Shown here piece after piece: positions 1-7,588 of a stretch of 37,202 bases of DNA. The stretch is from Bacteroidales bacterium (lineage in GTDB: Bacteria; Bacteroidota; Bacteroidia; Bacteroidales; 4484-276): positions 1 to 37,202 of the forward strand of contig JAAYIU010000150.1 of the NCBI GenBank assembly GCA_012523265.1, given 5' to 3'. The translations under genes were made by a program, and so were the position numbers. Each line of letters begins with the position of its first letter. Position 1 is the first letter of the stretch. Under the pieces are notes generated by a model, which saw only the letters and a list, made by a program, of their open reading frames with translations, searched no databases and was not told the origin of the DNA.

Positions 1-656
<656 letters not shown>

Positions 657-694
657 CTAATAAATTTTAAGATTTGTAATTTTTGAGCAAGCGG

Positions 695-703
695 GCAAAA
701 GTA
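695..703 (-). promoter_or_regulatory. Candidate -7 box for the ABC-F gene
   Basis: On the minus strand the sequence reads TACTTTTGC, matching the Bacteroidota -7 consensus TAnnTTTG. It lies about 39 bases upstream of the ABC-F start codon. I see no TTG at the usual 17-23 base distance, so only half of the promoter is supported. Confidence 0.5.
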
Positions 704-740
704 CTTTTTAAAAATGGAGTGATTTTTTTTGATGTCAACA

Positions 741-845
741 AGGGCGCAGGGCGCCAGGGGCGAGGTTGCCCCGGGGCTTGAGTTTTGGAAGTGTTTACAC
801 CGACTACCGACGGTTGGAATTTGGAATTTGGAATTTGGTATTTGA
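741..845. repeat. Interspersed repeat R2, copy 1 (inverse of 16283-16395)
   Basis: A GC-rich tract (GGGCGCAGGGCGCCAGGGG) is followed by a conserved block TTTACACCGACTACCGACGG and a tandem TTGGAATTTGGAATTTGG run. The reverse complement of the same three blocks, in the same order, occurs at 16283-16395 after pbpC. No coding signal is seen here. Confidence 0.75.
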
Positions 846-850
846 AACTT

Positions 851-913
851 CCTTGTGGGGCGTATCCCGCACGTGCGGGACGACCTTCCCGCCCTTCAGC
901 GGGACGCTCTATT
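851..913 (-). pseudogene. Degenerate tRNA-like repeat unit A
   Basis: This unit starts with the tRNA 3' acceptor end CCTTGTGGGGCGTA, as in the next unit. Where the T-arm should be it has a perfect 14-base palindrome CCCGCACGTGCGGG. Where the anticodon arm should be it has TTCCCGCCCTTCAGCGGGAC. It ends in GCTCTATT (D-arm edge) and has no 5' half. It cannot form a tRNA. Confidence 0.6.
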
Positions 914-976
914 CCTTGTGGGGCGTACTGGAATCGAACCAGTGACCTTCCCGCCCTTAAGCGGGACGCTCTATTT
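914..976 (-). pseudogene. Degenerate tRNA-like repeat unit B (3' half of tRNA-Val)
   Basis: The acceptor 3' strand and T-arm match the intact tRNA-Val at 1033-1107. The anticodon arm is replaced by the hairpin TTCCCGCCCTTAAGCGGGAC, and sequence identity stops after GCTCTA. It is a tandem neighbour of unit A (same 63-base period). It lacks the D-arm and the 5' acceptor strand. Confidence 0.65.
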
Positions 977-980
977 CTTG

Positions 981-1022
981 CTTAAAAACAAGACAGGGAG
1001 CCAGATTTTACTCTAACTCCCT
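981..1022 (-). terminator. Terminator downstream of tRNA-Val
   Basis: On the minus strand AGGGAGTTAGA pairs with TCTGGCTCCCT (11 pairs including two G-U), with a six-base loop. A T-rich run (CTTGTTTTTAAG) follows. It lies directly 3' of the tRNA gene, as expected for an intrinsic terminator. Confidence 0.65.
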
Positions 1023-1032
1023 ATTTTCCATG

Positions 1033-1107
1033 TGGGGCGTACTGGAATCGAACCAGTGACCCCTTGCCTGTCAAGCAAGTGCTCTAAACCAACTGAGCTA
1101 ACGTCCC
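1033..1107 (-). tRNA. tRNA-Val (anticodon GAC)
   Basis: The 75-base gene folds as a full cloverleaf: acceptor GGGACGT/ACGCCCC, D-stem GCTC/GAGC, anticodon stem CTTGC/GCAAG with loop TTGACAG (anticodon GAC, valine), and T-arm ACTGG-TTCGAAT-CCAGT. The discriminator base is A and CCA is not encoded. Acceptor position 4-69 is an A-C mismatch, which is unusual. A terminator follows at once. It is flanked by broken copies of itself, so conversion between copies is plausible. Confidence 0.9.
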
Positions 1108-1121
1108 AATAATAAAAAGAA

Positions 1122-1177
1122 CCAATGATCTTCCCGCCCTTAAGCGGGACGCTCTAAACCAACTGAGCTAACGTCCC
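1122..1177 (-). pseudogene. Degenerate tRNA-like unit C (5' half of tRNA-Val)
   Basis: From 1177 downward the acceptor 5' strand, D-arm and GAGC match the intact tRNA-Val. The anticodon arm is then replaced by the same TCCCGCTTAAGGGCGGGA hairpin as in unit B. A decayed T-stem (ATCATTGGTTC) follows and the 3' acceptor is lost. The hairpin loop is six bases, not the seven of a tRNA. With unit B it looks like one hairpin-bearing tRNA copy split around the intact gene. Confidence 0.65.
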
Positions 1178-1212
1178 GATCACAATGTGGCGGCAAAAAT
1201 AATAAAAACCCT

Positions 1213-1240
1213 TTGCTTCCGCAGAGAATTTTTACTTTTG
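1213..1240 (+). promoter_or_regulatory. Promoter of the dipeptidyl peptidase IV gene
   Basis: TTG at 1213-1215 and TACTTTTG at 1233-1240 are separated by 17 bases, matching the Bacteroidota pattern TTG-N17-23-TAnnTTTG. The start codon lies about 42 bases downstream. Confidence 0.65.
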
Positions 1241-1282
1241 GCCGTTTATAATTTTTACCATGTATTAATCAATCAATAAAAA

Positions 1283-3490
1283 ATGATGATGAACAAGAAT
1301 TTCCGGACACTGCTTTTCGCGTTTACCGCAATGTTTTTAGGCCTTACGGCAATGGCGCAGCAAGCCGCCGACACGCTGAGCCTCGACCTGATCTTTACCA
1401 CCCGCACCTTTGCGCCTAAGTCGGTGCACGGCATCCGCCCGATGAACGACGGCGAGCGCTACACCCAGATCAAACGCGACTCGATAAACGCCTACAGCTA
1501 CCAAACCGGGCAGCTCACCGATGTAATCGTTACCTCCGATCAGTTGATCCCCGACGAAGGGACAGAACCTATTGCATTGTACGATTATGAGTTTAACGAC
1601 GACGAAACCAAAATCCTCTTCGGCACCAACACCGAACCCATTTACCGCCGCTCTTCGCGCTCGGATTATTATATTTTTGATTTAAAAAATAAAGAGTTAA
1701 AACTCCTTTCCGGAAACGGAAAACAACAGCTGGCTACCTTTTCGCCGGATGGTGAAAAAGTTGCTTTTGTGCGCGACAACAATCTTTTTATTAAAAACTT
1801 AACAACCAACGAGGAGCGGCAGATTACCTTCGACGGAAAGGCTGGCAGCATCATCAACGGCACCACCGACTGGGTGTACGAAGAGGAGTTTGCCGTGGTG
1901 AAAGGTTTCGACTGGTCGCCCGACAGCCGCCACCTGGCGTTTATGCGCTTCGACGAATCCAACGTAAAACAATGGCAGCTCACCGCCTACGGTGAGCTGT
2001 ATCCCGAAAGGAACGAATACAAATATCCCAAAGCCGGCGAAGACAATTCCGTGGTTACGGTTCAGGTTTACGATGTTAGTTCGGGCAAGATTATGCCTGT
2101 GGATGTAGGCGAAGAAACCGACCAGTACATCCCGCGCATCTTCTTTACGCCCGATCCGCAGGTGCTGGCTGTGTTGCGCGTCAACCGGCTGCAAAACCAT
2201 CTCGACGTGCTCTATGCCAACCTTGCCGGCAGCGGCACCCGCACGGTTTACAGCGAGGACAACCCGTATTATATCGAAGACAGCAACTACGACAATCTGG
2301 TGTTTTTGGGCGACGGCAGCCGCTTTATCATCACCAGCGAACGCAGCGGCTTCAACCATGTTTATCTTTATAATATTAATAAAAAAGAAATGAAAGCCCT
2401 CACCAGCGGCGACTTCGACGTAACGGAACTGATAGCTGTGGATGAGAAAAATGAAAAGGTCTATTATCAGGCTGCGCTGCCCACCCCAATGGACCGGCAG
2501 ATTTTTAGCGTAAGCTTCAACGGGAAAAACAAGACGCTGCTCACGCCGCGCAAAGGCACCAACACCGCCCGCTTTAGCGCCGACAACAATTATTTTATCC
2601 AAACCTGGTCGGACGCCAACACGCCGCCGGTGTACTCGGTAAACAAAGGCAAAGACGGCGAGATCATCCGCACCCTCGAAGACAACCAGGAGCTGTTGGC
2701 CACCCGCGCAAAATACAATTTGCAGCCGCGCACCTTTTTCACCATCACCACCCCCGAAGGCGTTACGCTCAACGCCTGGAAAATTTTGCCTTTCGATTTC
2801 GACAGCACCCGGCAATACCCGGTGCTTTTTGATATCTATGGCGGGCCGGGATCGCAAACCGTTACCAACAACTACCGCGGTGGCGAACTTTACAACCAGT
2901 ATCTGGCGCAGCATGGTATCATGGTTGTGTCGGTGGACAACCGGGGAACGGGTGCCCGTGGCGAAGCTTTTAAAAAAGTAACTTACCGGCAGTTGGGCAA
3001 ATACGAAACCATCGACCAGATTGAAGCGGCGCGCTATCTGGGGCAGTTGCCGTATGTGGATAGCAACCGCATTGCTGTGTTTGGCTGGAGCTACGGCGGG
3101 TTTATGTCGACGTTGCTCATGACCAAAGGTGCCGGCGTATTTGATGTGGGCGTGGCCGTGGCGCCCGTCACCAACTGGCGTTATTATGATAATATTTACA
3201 CCGAGCGGTTTATGCGCACACCGCAGGAAAATCCCGAAGGTTACGACGACAATTCCCCCATCAATCATGTGGAGAAATTGCAGGGCGATTTTCTGCTCAT
3301 CCACGGCATGTCCGACGACAACGTGCATCCGCAAAACAGCATCGACCTGATAACGGCGCTGGTGGCCGCCGACAAGGATTTCGACATGATGTTTTATCCC
3401 AACTCCAACCACGGCATCTACACCGGCAAAAACACGCGCATGCACCTTTACAAAAAGATCACACGGTTTTTGCTGGAGCACCTAAAGTAG
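1283..3490 (+). CDS. Dipeptidyl peptidase IV, S9B prolyl oligopeptidase family
   Basis: This exported serine peptidase of 735 residues releases X-Pro or X-Ala dipeptides from peptide N-termini. A signal peptide (MMMNKNFRTLLFAFTAMFLG...TAMAQ) is followed by a beta-propeller domain. That domain carries the double-Glu motif DWVYEEEF (about residue 195), which binds the free amino terminus in DPP IV. The C-terminal alpha/beta hydrolase domain has the nucleophile in GWSYGG (Ser603), Asp678 in HGMSDDNVH and His710 in NSNHG, so the triad is complete. Length is normal for the family. ATG 1289 is an equally possible start. It is monocistronic behind its own promoter, and its end faces the decarboxylase gene convergently. 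Confidence 0.95.
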   Translation: MMMNKNFRTLLFAFTAMFLGLTAMAQQAADTLSLDLIFTTRTFAPKSVHGIRPMNDGERYTQIKRDSINAYSYQTGQLTDVIVTSDQLIPDEGTEPIALYDYEFNDDETKILFGTNTEPIYRRSSRSDYYIFDLKNKELKLLSGNGKQQLATFSPDGEKVAFVRDNNLFIKNLTTNEERQITFDGKAGSIINGTTDWVYEEEFAVVKGFDWSPDSRHLAFMRFDESNVKQWQLTAYGELYPERNEYKYPKAGEDNSVVTVQVYDVSSGKIMPVDVGEETDQYIPRIFFTPDPQVLAVLRVNRLQNHLDVLYANLAGSGTRTVYSEDNPYYIEDSNYDNLVFLGDGSRFIITSERSGFNHVYLYNINKKEMKALTSGDFDVTELIAVDEKNEKVYYQAALPTPMDRQIFSVSFNGKNKTLLTPRKGTNTARFSADNNYFIQTWSDANTPPVYSVNKGKDGEIIRTLEDNQELLATRAKYNLQPRTFFTITTPEGVTLNAWKILPFDFDSTRQYPVLFDIYGGPGSQTVTNNYRGGELYNQYLAQHGIMVVSVDNRGTGARGEAFKKVTYRQLGKYETIDQIEAARYLGQLPYVDSNRIAVFGWSYGGFMSTLLMTKGAGVFDVGVAVAPVTNWRYYDNIYTERFMRTPQENPEGYDDNSPINHVEKLQGDFLLIHGMSDDNVHPQNSIDLITALVAADKDFDMMFYPNSNHGIYTGKNTRMHLYKKITRFLLEHLK

Positions 3491-3534
3491 AGAACCGGGA
3501 TTTATTTGGGATGGCTCTGAGACAGAATTTTGTT

Positions 3535-3666
3535 GCCCGCTGATCACTAACTCCGGCCTTTAGGCCGGGGCAAAAAAGCAAAAAAGTTTCAGTAAGCTCT
3601 ATCCCAAATAATCAGAATGTTGTGATGAGTTGGTGGAAAGTTACTGATGTAAAAGTGTTGCGGGCT
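3535..3666. repeat. Interspersed two-hairpin repeat R1, copy a
   Basis: The core CTCCGGCCTTTAGGCCGGGG forms a strong hairpin and is followed by an A-rich stretch and TTTCAGT. Copies b (22408-22490) and c (26171-26360) share these blocks. The second hairpin, GGGCTTTAGCCC in the other copies, is decayed here (AAGCTCTATCCC). The 3' block GATGTAAAA...TGCGGGCTA runs into the TAG stop codon of the minus-strand decarboxylase. Between convergent genes it may also act as a terminator. Confidence 0.8.
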
Positions 3667-5089
3667 AATGTTCTAACTTCCTTGCTGTCGTCTTTATCAC
3701 CTCCCAGGCCAGCGCTACATGATGTTGCTGCGTATGCGTTTGCCCGACCACCATGCGCAACGTATATTTTGTGCCGAGGGTAGTGTGTGAGATAAAAATC
3801 ATGCCGGAACGATTTACGCTTTCGAGAAGTCGCTGGTTGAGCTTGTTCAGCGCCGCCTCATCGTCGCTTCTGTGCGGGTTGTACCTGAAACAAGCTGTTG
3901 CCAGCGGCGCCGGCGCCAGCAATTCCCATTGTGCATCCTCATCCACCCACCTGCCGAAATCCGTTGCCCATCGGATGTGGTTGCCAATGGTTTGCCGAAG
4001 CGCATCCACGCCATAGCTGCGGATAACGAACCAGAGTTTGAGTGCCCTAAAGCGGCGCCCCAGTTGGATGCCCCAGTCGCGGTAGTTGTTCACGGTGTCG
4101 CCTTCTTTGGTTTTGAGATATTCGGGCAGGATTTCAAAGGTACGGATCAGCGCGGCTTTGTCGGCGACGAAATAGGCGCTGGCGTCGAAGTTGGTAAACA
4201 TCCATTTGTGTGGATTAAACACATAGCTGTCGGTCATCTCCACGCCATCAATCATGTAGCGCAATTCGGGCAGCACCATGGCCGACCCGGCCCAGGCGGC
4301 ATCCACATGCAGCCAAAGGTTGTGCTTTTGGCAAATGGTGCCGATTTCCTTCAGCGGATCAACGGCCGTAGAGCCGGTGGTGCCGATGGCTGCAATCACT
4401 GCCAGCGGAACATGTCCGGCGCTAAGGTCGCTGATGATGGCCTCGTCTAAAGCGGTGGGGAGCAGGGCAAAATTTTCATCGACAGCAATTTTGCGCAGAC
4501 TCTCGCGCCCAAAACCGGCTATTTTTACAGCTCTTTCTATCGACGAATGCGCCTGTTCCGAGCAGTAGAGTGTAAAGGAGGGCTGGCTCTGAAAACCGCC
4601 GGCGTTGATGGCGTAGTTGGTTTTTGTTTCACGGGCGGTAAGCAACGACACCAGCGTAGCAGTAGATGCCGAATCCTGAATAACACCAGAAAAGTGGCGG
4701 GGCAGCCCGGTCATATCGCGCAGCCATTCCATCACGCGCTGCTCCAGTTCTGTTGCTGCCGGCGAGGTGCTCCAGCTCATACATTGCGCCCCCAGCGCCG
4801 CAGTGAGCAGTTCCGCCAGCACCGACGGGTAGCTGTTGTTGGCCGTAAAATAGCCATGCCAGCCGGGATGCTGCCAGTGCGTAATGCCCGGCATGATTAT
4901 CTTTTGGAAATCCTCAAAAATACGATCGAAATCCTCACCGTGTGCCGGAGCTGCCGCAGGAAGCTGCTGCAAAATATCGCCGGGAGCCACCTGCGACTGT
5001 ACCGGATAAGTTTGGATGTTTTCAAAATAATCGGCTACCCAGTCGATGAGCTGATGGCCGTGCGTGCGGAAGTCGTTTAAGTTGATCAT
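3665..5089 (-). CDS. Group II PLP-dependent decarboxylase (aromatic-L-amino-acid decarboxylase type)
   Basis: This cytoplasmic enzyme of 474 residues removes the carboxyl group from an amino acid, most likely aromatic, using pyridoxal phosphate. Family landmarks are HPGWHGYF (about 74-81), the ring-stacking His181 in QAHSS, Asp263 in HVDAAWAGSA and the Schiff-base Lys295 in NPHKWMFTNFD. Length matches family norms (about 470-480). It starts at ATG 5089, 23 bases after a good promoter. The stop codon lies at the edge of repeat R1. Substrate choice (Tyr, Trp, Phe or DOPA) cannot be settled by eye. Confidence 0.92.
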   Translation of the reverse strand: MINLNDFRTHGHQLIDWVADYFENIQTYPVQSQVAPGDILQQLPAAAPAHGEDFDRIFEDFQKIIMPGITHWQHPGWHGYFTANNSYPSVLAELLTAALGAQCMSWSTSPAATELEQRVMEWLRDMTGLPRHFSGVIQDSASTATLVSLLTARETKTNYAINAGGFQSQPSFTLYCSEQAHSSIERAVKIAGFGRESLRKIAVDENFALLPTALDEAIISDLSAGHVPLAVIAAIGTTGSTAVDPLKEIGTICQKHNLWLHVDAAWAGSAMVLPELRYMIDGVEMTDSYVFNPHKWMFTNFDASAYFVADKAALIRTFEILPEYLKTKEGDTVNNYRDWGIQLGRRFRALKLWFVIRSYGVDALRQTIGNHIRWATDFGRWVDEDAQWELLAPAPLATACFRYNPHRSDDEAALNKLNQRLLESVNRSGMIFISHTTLGTKYTLRMVVGQTHTQQHHVALAWEVIKTTARKLEH

Positions 5090-5111
5090 CTGTACAATTT
5101 TTATGAATTGT

Positions 5112-5142
5112 CAAAAGTAGAAATTTTGCTGAATGCGAACAA
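5112..5142 (-). promoter_or_regulatory. Promoter of the PLP decarboxylase gene
   Basis: On the minus strand TTG (5142-5140) and TACTTTTG (5119-5112) are 20 bases apart, a good match to TTG-N17-23-TAnnTTTG. The ATG follows 22 bases later. Confidence 0.65.
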
Positions 5143-5250
5143 ACCTACTTGTCCGCGAATTTCCACCAATTAAGCGAATGGGCGCGAATTACATCAACAT
5201 AGAGATTCAAAATAAAAATGTAGCCGATACAGAAAAACAATTAGGAACCG

Positions 5251-5279
5251 TTGTCATTCAACACAAAATTGTAATTTTG
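5251..5279 (+). promoter_or_regulatory. Promoter of the ImmA/IrrE-PIN operon (near-leaderless)
   Basis: TTG at 5251-5253 and TAATTTTG at 5272-5279 are separated by 18 bases. The ATG at 5288 lies only eight bases after the box, so the transcript would have almost no leader. Confidence 0.6.
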
Positions 5280-5287
5280 GCTCCGCG

Positions 5288-6466
5288 ATGGCAGACAAAG
5301 CATTCATAACACCAAATGTTCTAAAATGGGCAAGAGAATCGGCACGAATGACCGAGGAAACTGCTGCTGCCAAGGTTTCTGTGCCTATCGACAAACTAAA
5401 AGATTGGGAAGCAGGCACAAGCCAACCTACCATCAGGCAAGCACAAACATTAGCGAAAGCTTACAAAAGACCTTTTGCATTGTTTTTCCTGCCAGATATT
5501 CCCCGTGACTTTCAGCCATTACAAGACTTTAGAAAATCAGGATCTAAAGCATTGACAACTTCTTCCATTTTTATAATTCGTGAAATTCAGCAGAAACAAG
5601 CGTGGATTAGTGACGTGAATTCAGAAAACAATGAAGAAAAACTATCTTTTGTAGGACGATTTACAATCGATAACAATCCGCAAAAAGTAGCTCAGGATAT
5701 TCTATCCACCTTAAAAATTAATCCCGCATCTTACAAATCAGAAAACCCAATAAAAGAGTGGATTGATGCAGCGGAAACAAACGGAATCTTCATTTCAAGA
5801 ACAAGCTTCATACACACACGACTTAAATTAGATTCGGAGGAGTTGCAGGGCTTTGCTATTGCTGACCCATATGCTCCATTCGTTTTTATAAATTCTGACA
5901 ATTGGAATGCGCCACAACTTTTTACCCTTGTTCATGAGCTCGCACACATATGGATTGCTGAAACCGGGATTTCTAATGAAGTAGAACCTGAATTAAAACA
6001 GAAAGATAAACTTCATCCGGTCGAATTATTTTGCAACGAAGTAGCCGCAAATGCTTTGATGCCAAAAGAAATTGTATTAAGTTTCGACACGGCTTCATTT
6101 CAATCCTCTAAAGAAGTTTTTAAGGCTGCCAGGCAATTGGGAGTAAGCTCATTTGCATTATTGGTAAGAGCTTTAAATCTCGGCATCATTTCGACCTCTG
6201 CTTATCAGAAACTAAAAAGAGAGGCAGACATTGATTTTGCTGAGTATTTAAAAAAAGAAGCTATAAAAAAAGCAAAACTAAGGAAGAAAGAGAAGCCAGG
6301 CGGACCGAACTATTATTTGCTCCAATCGAACAGAAACAGCAGGTTATTTACCCAAACAGTATTAGACGCATTTCGTGGTGGATTTATCGAACCGACATTG
6401 GCAAGCAACCTTTTAAATGTTCAAATAAATAAGTTTCAGAAATTAGAAGCCCAACTGTATAGATGA
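5288..6466 (+). CDS. ImmA/IrrE-type metallopeptidase with N-terminal XRE helix-turn-helix (antitoxin-like)
   Basis: This 392-residue protein joins an XRE DNA-binding domain (about residues 8-65, ending in KDWEAGTSQPTIRQAQTLA) to a zinc-peptidase domain. The peptidase motif is HELAH (His216, Glu217, His220), with Glu251 in CNEVAANALMP as the likely third ligand. Such proteins usually act as repressors or antitoxins next to a PIN-type toxin gene, which is the case here. The stop overlaps the next ATG by four bases (ATGA). The start is fixed by the helix-turn-helix domain; the next Met (21) would cut it. Base composition is clearly AT-richer than in core genes such as pbpC, suggesting transfer. 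Confidence 0.9.
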   Translation: MADKAFITPNVLKWARESARMTEETAAAKVSVPIDKLKDWEAGTSQPTIRQAQTLAKAYKRPFALFFLPDIPRDFQPLQDFRKSGSKALTTSSIFIIREIQQKQAWISDVNSENNEEKLSFVGRFTIDNNPQKVAQDILSTLKINPASYKSENPIKEWIDAAETNGIFISRTSFIHTRLKLDSEELQGFAIADPYAPFVFINSDNWNAPQLFTLVHELAHIWIAETGISNEVEPELKQKDKLHPVELFCNEVAANALMPKEIVLSFDTASFQSSKEVFKAARQLGVSSFALLVRALNLGIISTSAYQKLKREADIDFAEYLKKEAIKKAKLRKKEKPGGPNYYLLQSNRNSRLFTQTVLDAFRGGFIEPTLASNLLNVQINKFQKLEAQLYR

Positions 6467-6909
6467 GCACAAAAGCAAACAAATATTGTTTGGATGCCAA
6501 TGTGTTAATCCAGGCTTGGCAAAAATACTACAACCCAAAATTTTGTCCGGACTATTGGGAGATTTTAATTGAACTCGGCAGTCAGGGAACGATTTTCATT
6601 CCTGAAGAAGTTTATAAAGAGATCGTTCGAACTGAAGACGATCTTTCAAAATGGTTAAAAGAGAGCAAAATTCCCATCAAGAAAATTAGTGAGCCAGTAA
6701 CTTTCTGCCTGCAAAAAATTTATTCTGCTAATACAATTCACCAAAATTTGGTTGACAACACTAAAGCTCGTTCATTAGCGGATCCTTGGGTTATAGCACA
6801 CGCTTTGCATAAAAACGCAACAGTGGTGACAAAGGAAGAAAAAGTGACAGCATTGAGTTCCAAAAGAATAAAAATCCCGAATGTTTGTGACATTATGGAA
6901 ATTAGATGA
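6463..6909 (+). CDS. PIN-domain toxin, DUF4411 family, truncated by an in-frame TGA
   Basis: PIN domains are Mg-dependent ribonucleases. Acidic residues expected at the active site are visible: Asp11 in YCLDANV, Glu53 in VYKEI and Asp107 in ADPWVIAHAL, followed by VVTKEE. The frame stops at TGA 6907-6909 after IPNVCDIMEIR. Read past it, the same frame continues for 20 residues (INDFQFIDELNIKFK...) to TAA 6970-6972. As I recall the family, DUF4411 members normally end in just such a tail, with the same spacing after KIPN(V/I)C. A nonsense change in an originally about 169-residue protein is therefore likely. It is coupled to the ImmA-type gene by an ATGA overlap. Confidence 0.85.
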   Translation: MSTKANKYCLDANVLIQAWQKYYNPKFCPDYWEILIELGSQGTIFIPEEVYKEIVRTEDDLSKWLKESKIPIKKISEPVTFCLQKIYSANTIHQNLVDNTKARSLADPWVIAHALHKNATVVTKEEKVTALSSKRIKIPNVCDIMEIR

Positions 6910-6975
6910 ATAAACGACTTCCAGTTCATCGACGAGCTAAACATCAAATTCAAATGTTCGTTGAGATACTAACAA

Positions 6976-7143
6976 ATAGTGTCGGGATGCTTTTCCATTC
7001 CGTATTCTTTTTAATTTTGGCATTTTTTAAGAATGAAGATTTGGCGTATGAGAAAGAGATATTTGATGAAAACAATAAAACCTGCAAACATCCGCAGCAT
7101 ACCGACGGACAGGATTGGAGAATATGAAGAGACAGGAAGTTAG
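6976..7143 (+). repeat. Island repeat R3, copy 1 (short copy)
   Basis: Starting at GTGTCGGGATG, this copy aligns with 12473-12630 and less well with 9915-10028. Shared blocks include CCATTC, GTATTCTTTTTAATTTTGG, CATTTTTTA, ATTTGG and ATGAGAAA. It carries a -7-like box TAATTTTG (7012-7019) and a short reading frame from ATG 7033. The left part of the longer copies is missing. Apart from that frame, 6973-7181 holds nothing I can name. Confidence 0.75.
7033..7143 (+). CDS. Small ORF in repeat R3, copy 1 (36 aa, unknown)
   Basis: The frame begins MKIWRMRKRYLMKTIKPANI and runs to TAG 7141-7143. The equivalent frame in copy 3 (12529-12630) begins MNIWHMRNTNLIKTVKPAHI, and copy 2 keeps INLWCMRNRYLI but has ATT in place of ATG. 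A -7-like box TAATTTTG ends 13 bases before the ATG. The protein is basic. It may be a small gene or the retained start of a longer lost gene. I do not recognise it. Confidence 0.35.
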   Translation: MKIWRMRKRYLMKTIKPANIRSIPTDRIGEYEETGS

Positions 7144-7181
7144 CGGCAAGCAATGACACCGCGGCAAATATCAGTATAGCT

Positions 7182-7213
7182 TTGAAAACCAACAACCTTT
7201 TCCATTACCTTTG
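7182..7213 (+). promoter_or_regulatory. Promoter of the orphan antitoxin gene
   Basis: TTG at 7182-7184 and TACCTTTG at 7206-7213 lie 21 bases apart. ATG 7225 follows 11 bases after the box, so the leader is at most a few bases. Confidence 0.6.
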
Positions 7214-7224
7214 CAATAAAATTT

Positions 7225-7470
7225 ATGAATATATACACATTAAATAACATACTACAAGAAATTAAAGACGTTCCGGTCAACAGATTGGAAGAGCTTTATC
7301 AACTTATTCATTCATTGACACCGAAAACCAAACAGTCAGAAAGTTTAAGAGAAAAGATACTTACGTTTGGTGGTGCTTTTGGCGACATGAGTGAAAAAGA
7401 CTATGCGAACTATCTGAACCAAACAAAAAAAGTAAGAACGCTATTTTATGACCGCAATACTGACTTATGA
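7225..7470 (+). CDS. Small antitoxin-like protein, toxin partner missing
   Basis: This 81-residue acidic protein has the layout of a Bacteroidota antitoxin usually found upstream of a PIN (VapC-like) toxin: LQEIKDVPVNRLEELYQLIHSL, then REKILTFGGAF..MSEKDY, then a basic tail ending LFYDRNTDL. In such pairs the toxin ATG overlaps the antitoxin stop as ATGA. That ATGA is present (ATG 7467), but the frame behind it closes after 10 codons. What follows, up to 7588, is non-coding. The antitoxin therefore appears intact and orphaned. The family assignment is from memory of typical sequences. Confidence 0.7.
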   Translation: MNIYTLNNILQEIKDVPVNRLEELYQLIHSLTPKTKQSESLREKILTFGGAFGDMSEKDYANYLNQTKKVRTLFYDRNTDL

Positions 7471-7588
7471 AACTAACCCAAATGTTGGCCAGCCGCTAAC
7501 ACCCCATTTGCAATAGCCCGCACAACGGCAAAAACAATCGCCTCCAAACCTTCTCAAAAAACAAAACTAAACCACAAAACTAATCGCT

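Noticed and set aside
1122-1177. A second functional tRNA with a different anticodon
   Set aside because: The anticodon-arm replacement has a six-base loop, and the T-arm and 3' acceptor strand are lost.
741-1200. CRISPR array or tRNA-targeted integrative element
   Set aside because: The units are tRNA-derived with no unique spacers, and no integrase gene or matching att duplication is seen within the window.
1799-3481. 560-codon open frame on the minus strand across the DPP IV gene
   Set aside because: It is antisense to a gene with an intact catalytic triad and signal peptide, and its product shows no domain. High GC in codon position 3 of the real gene creates such shadow frames.
6907-6909. 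Selenocysteine or recoded TGA in the PIN gene
   Set aside because: No SECIS-like hairpin is evident just downstream, selenoprotein toxins of this family are not known to me, and TGA serves as a normal stop elsewhere in the window.
6906-7127. 73-codon frame starting in an ATGA overlap with the PIN gene
   Set aside because: Its first part overlaps the in-phase continuation of the PIN gene and its second part lies in repeat R3. The ATGA is explained by the nonsense TGA.
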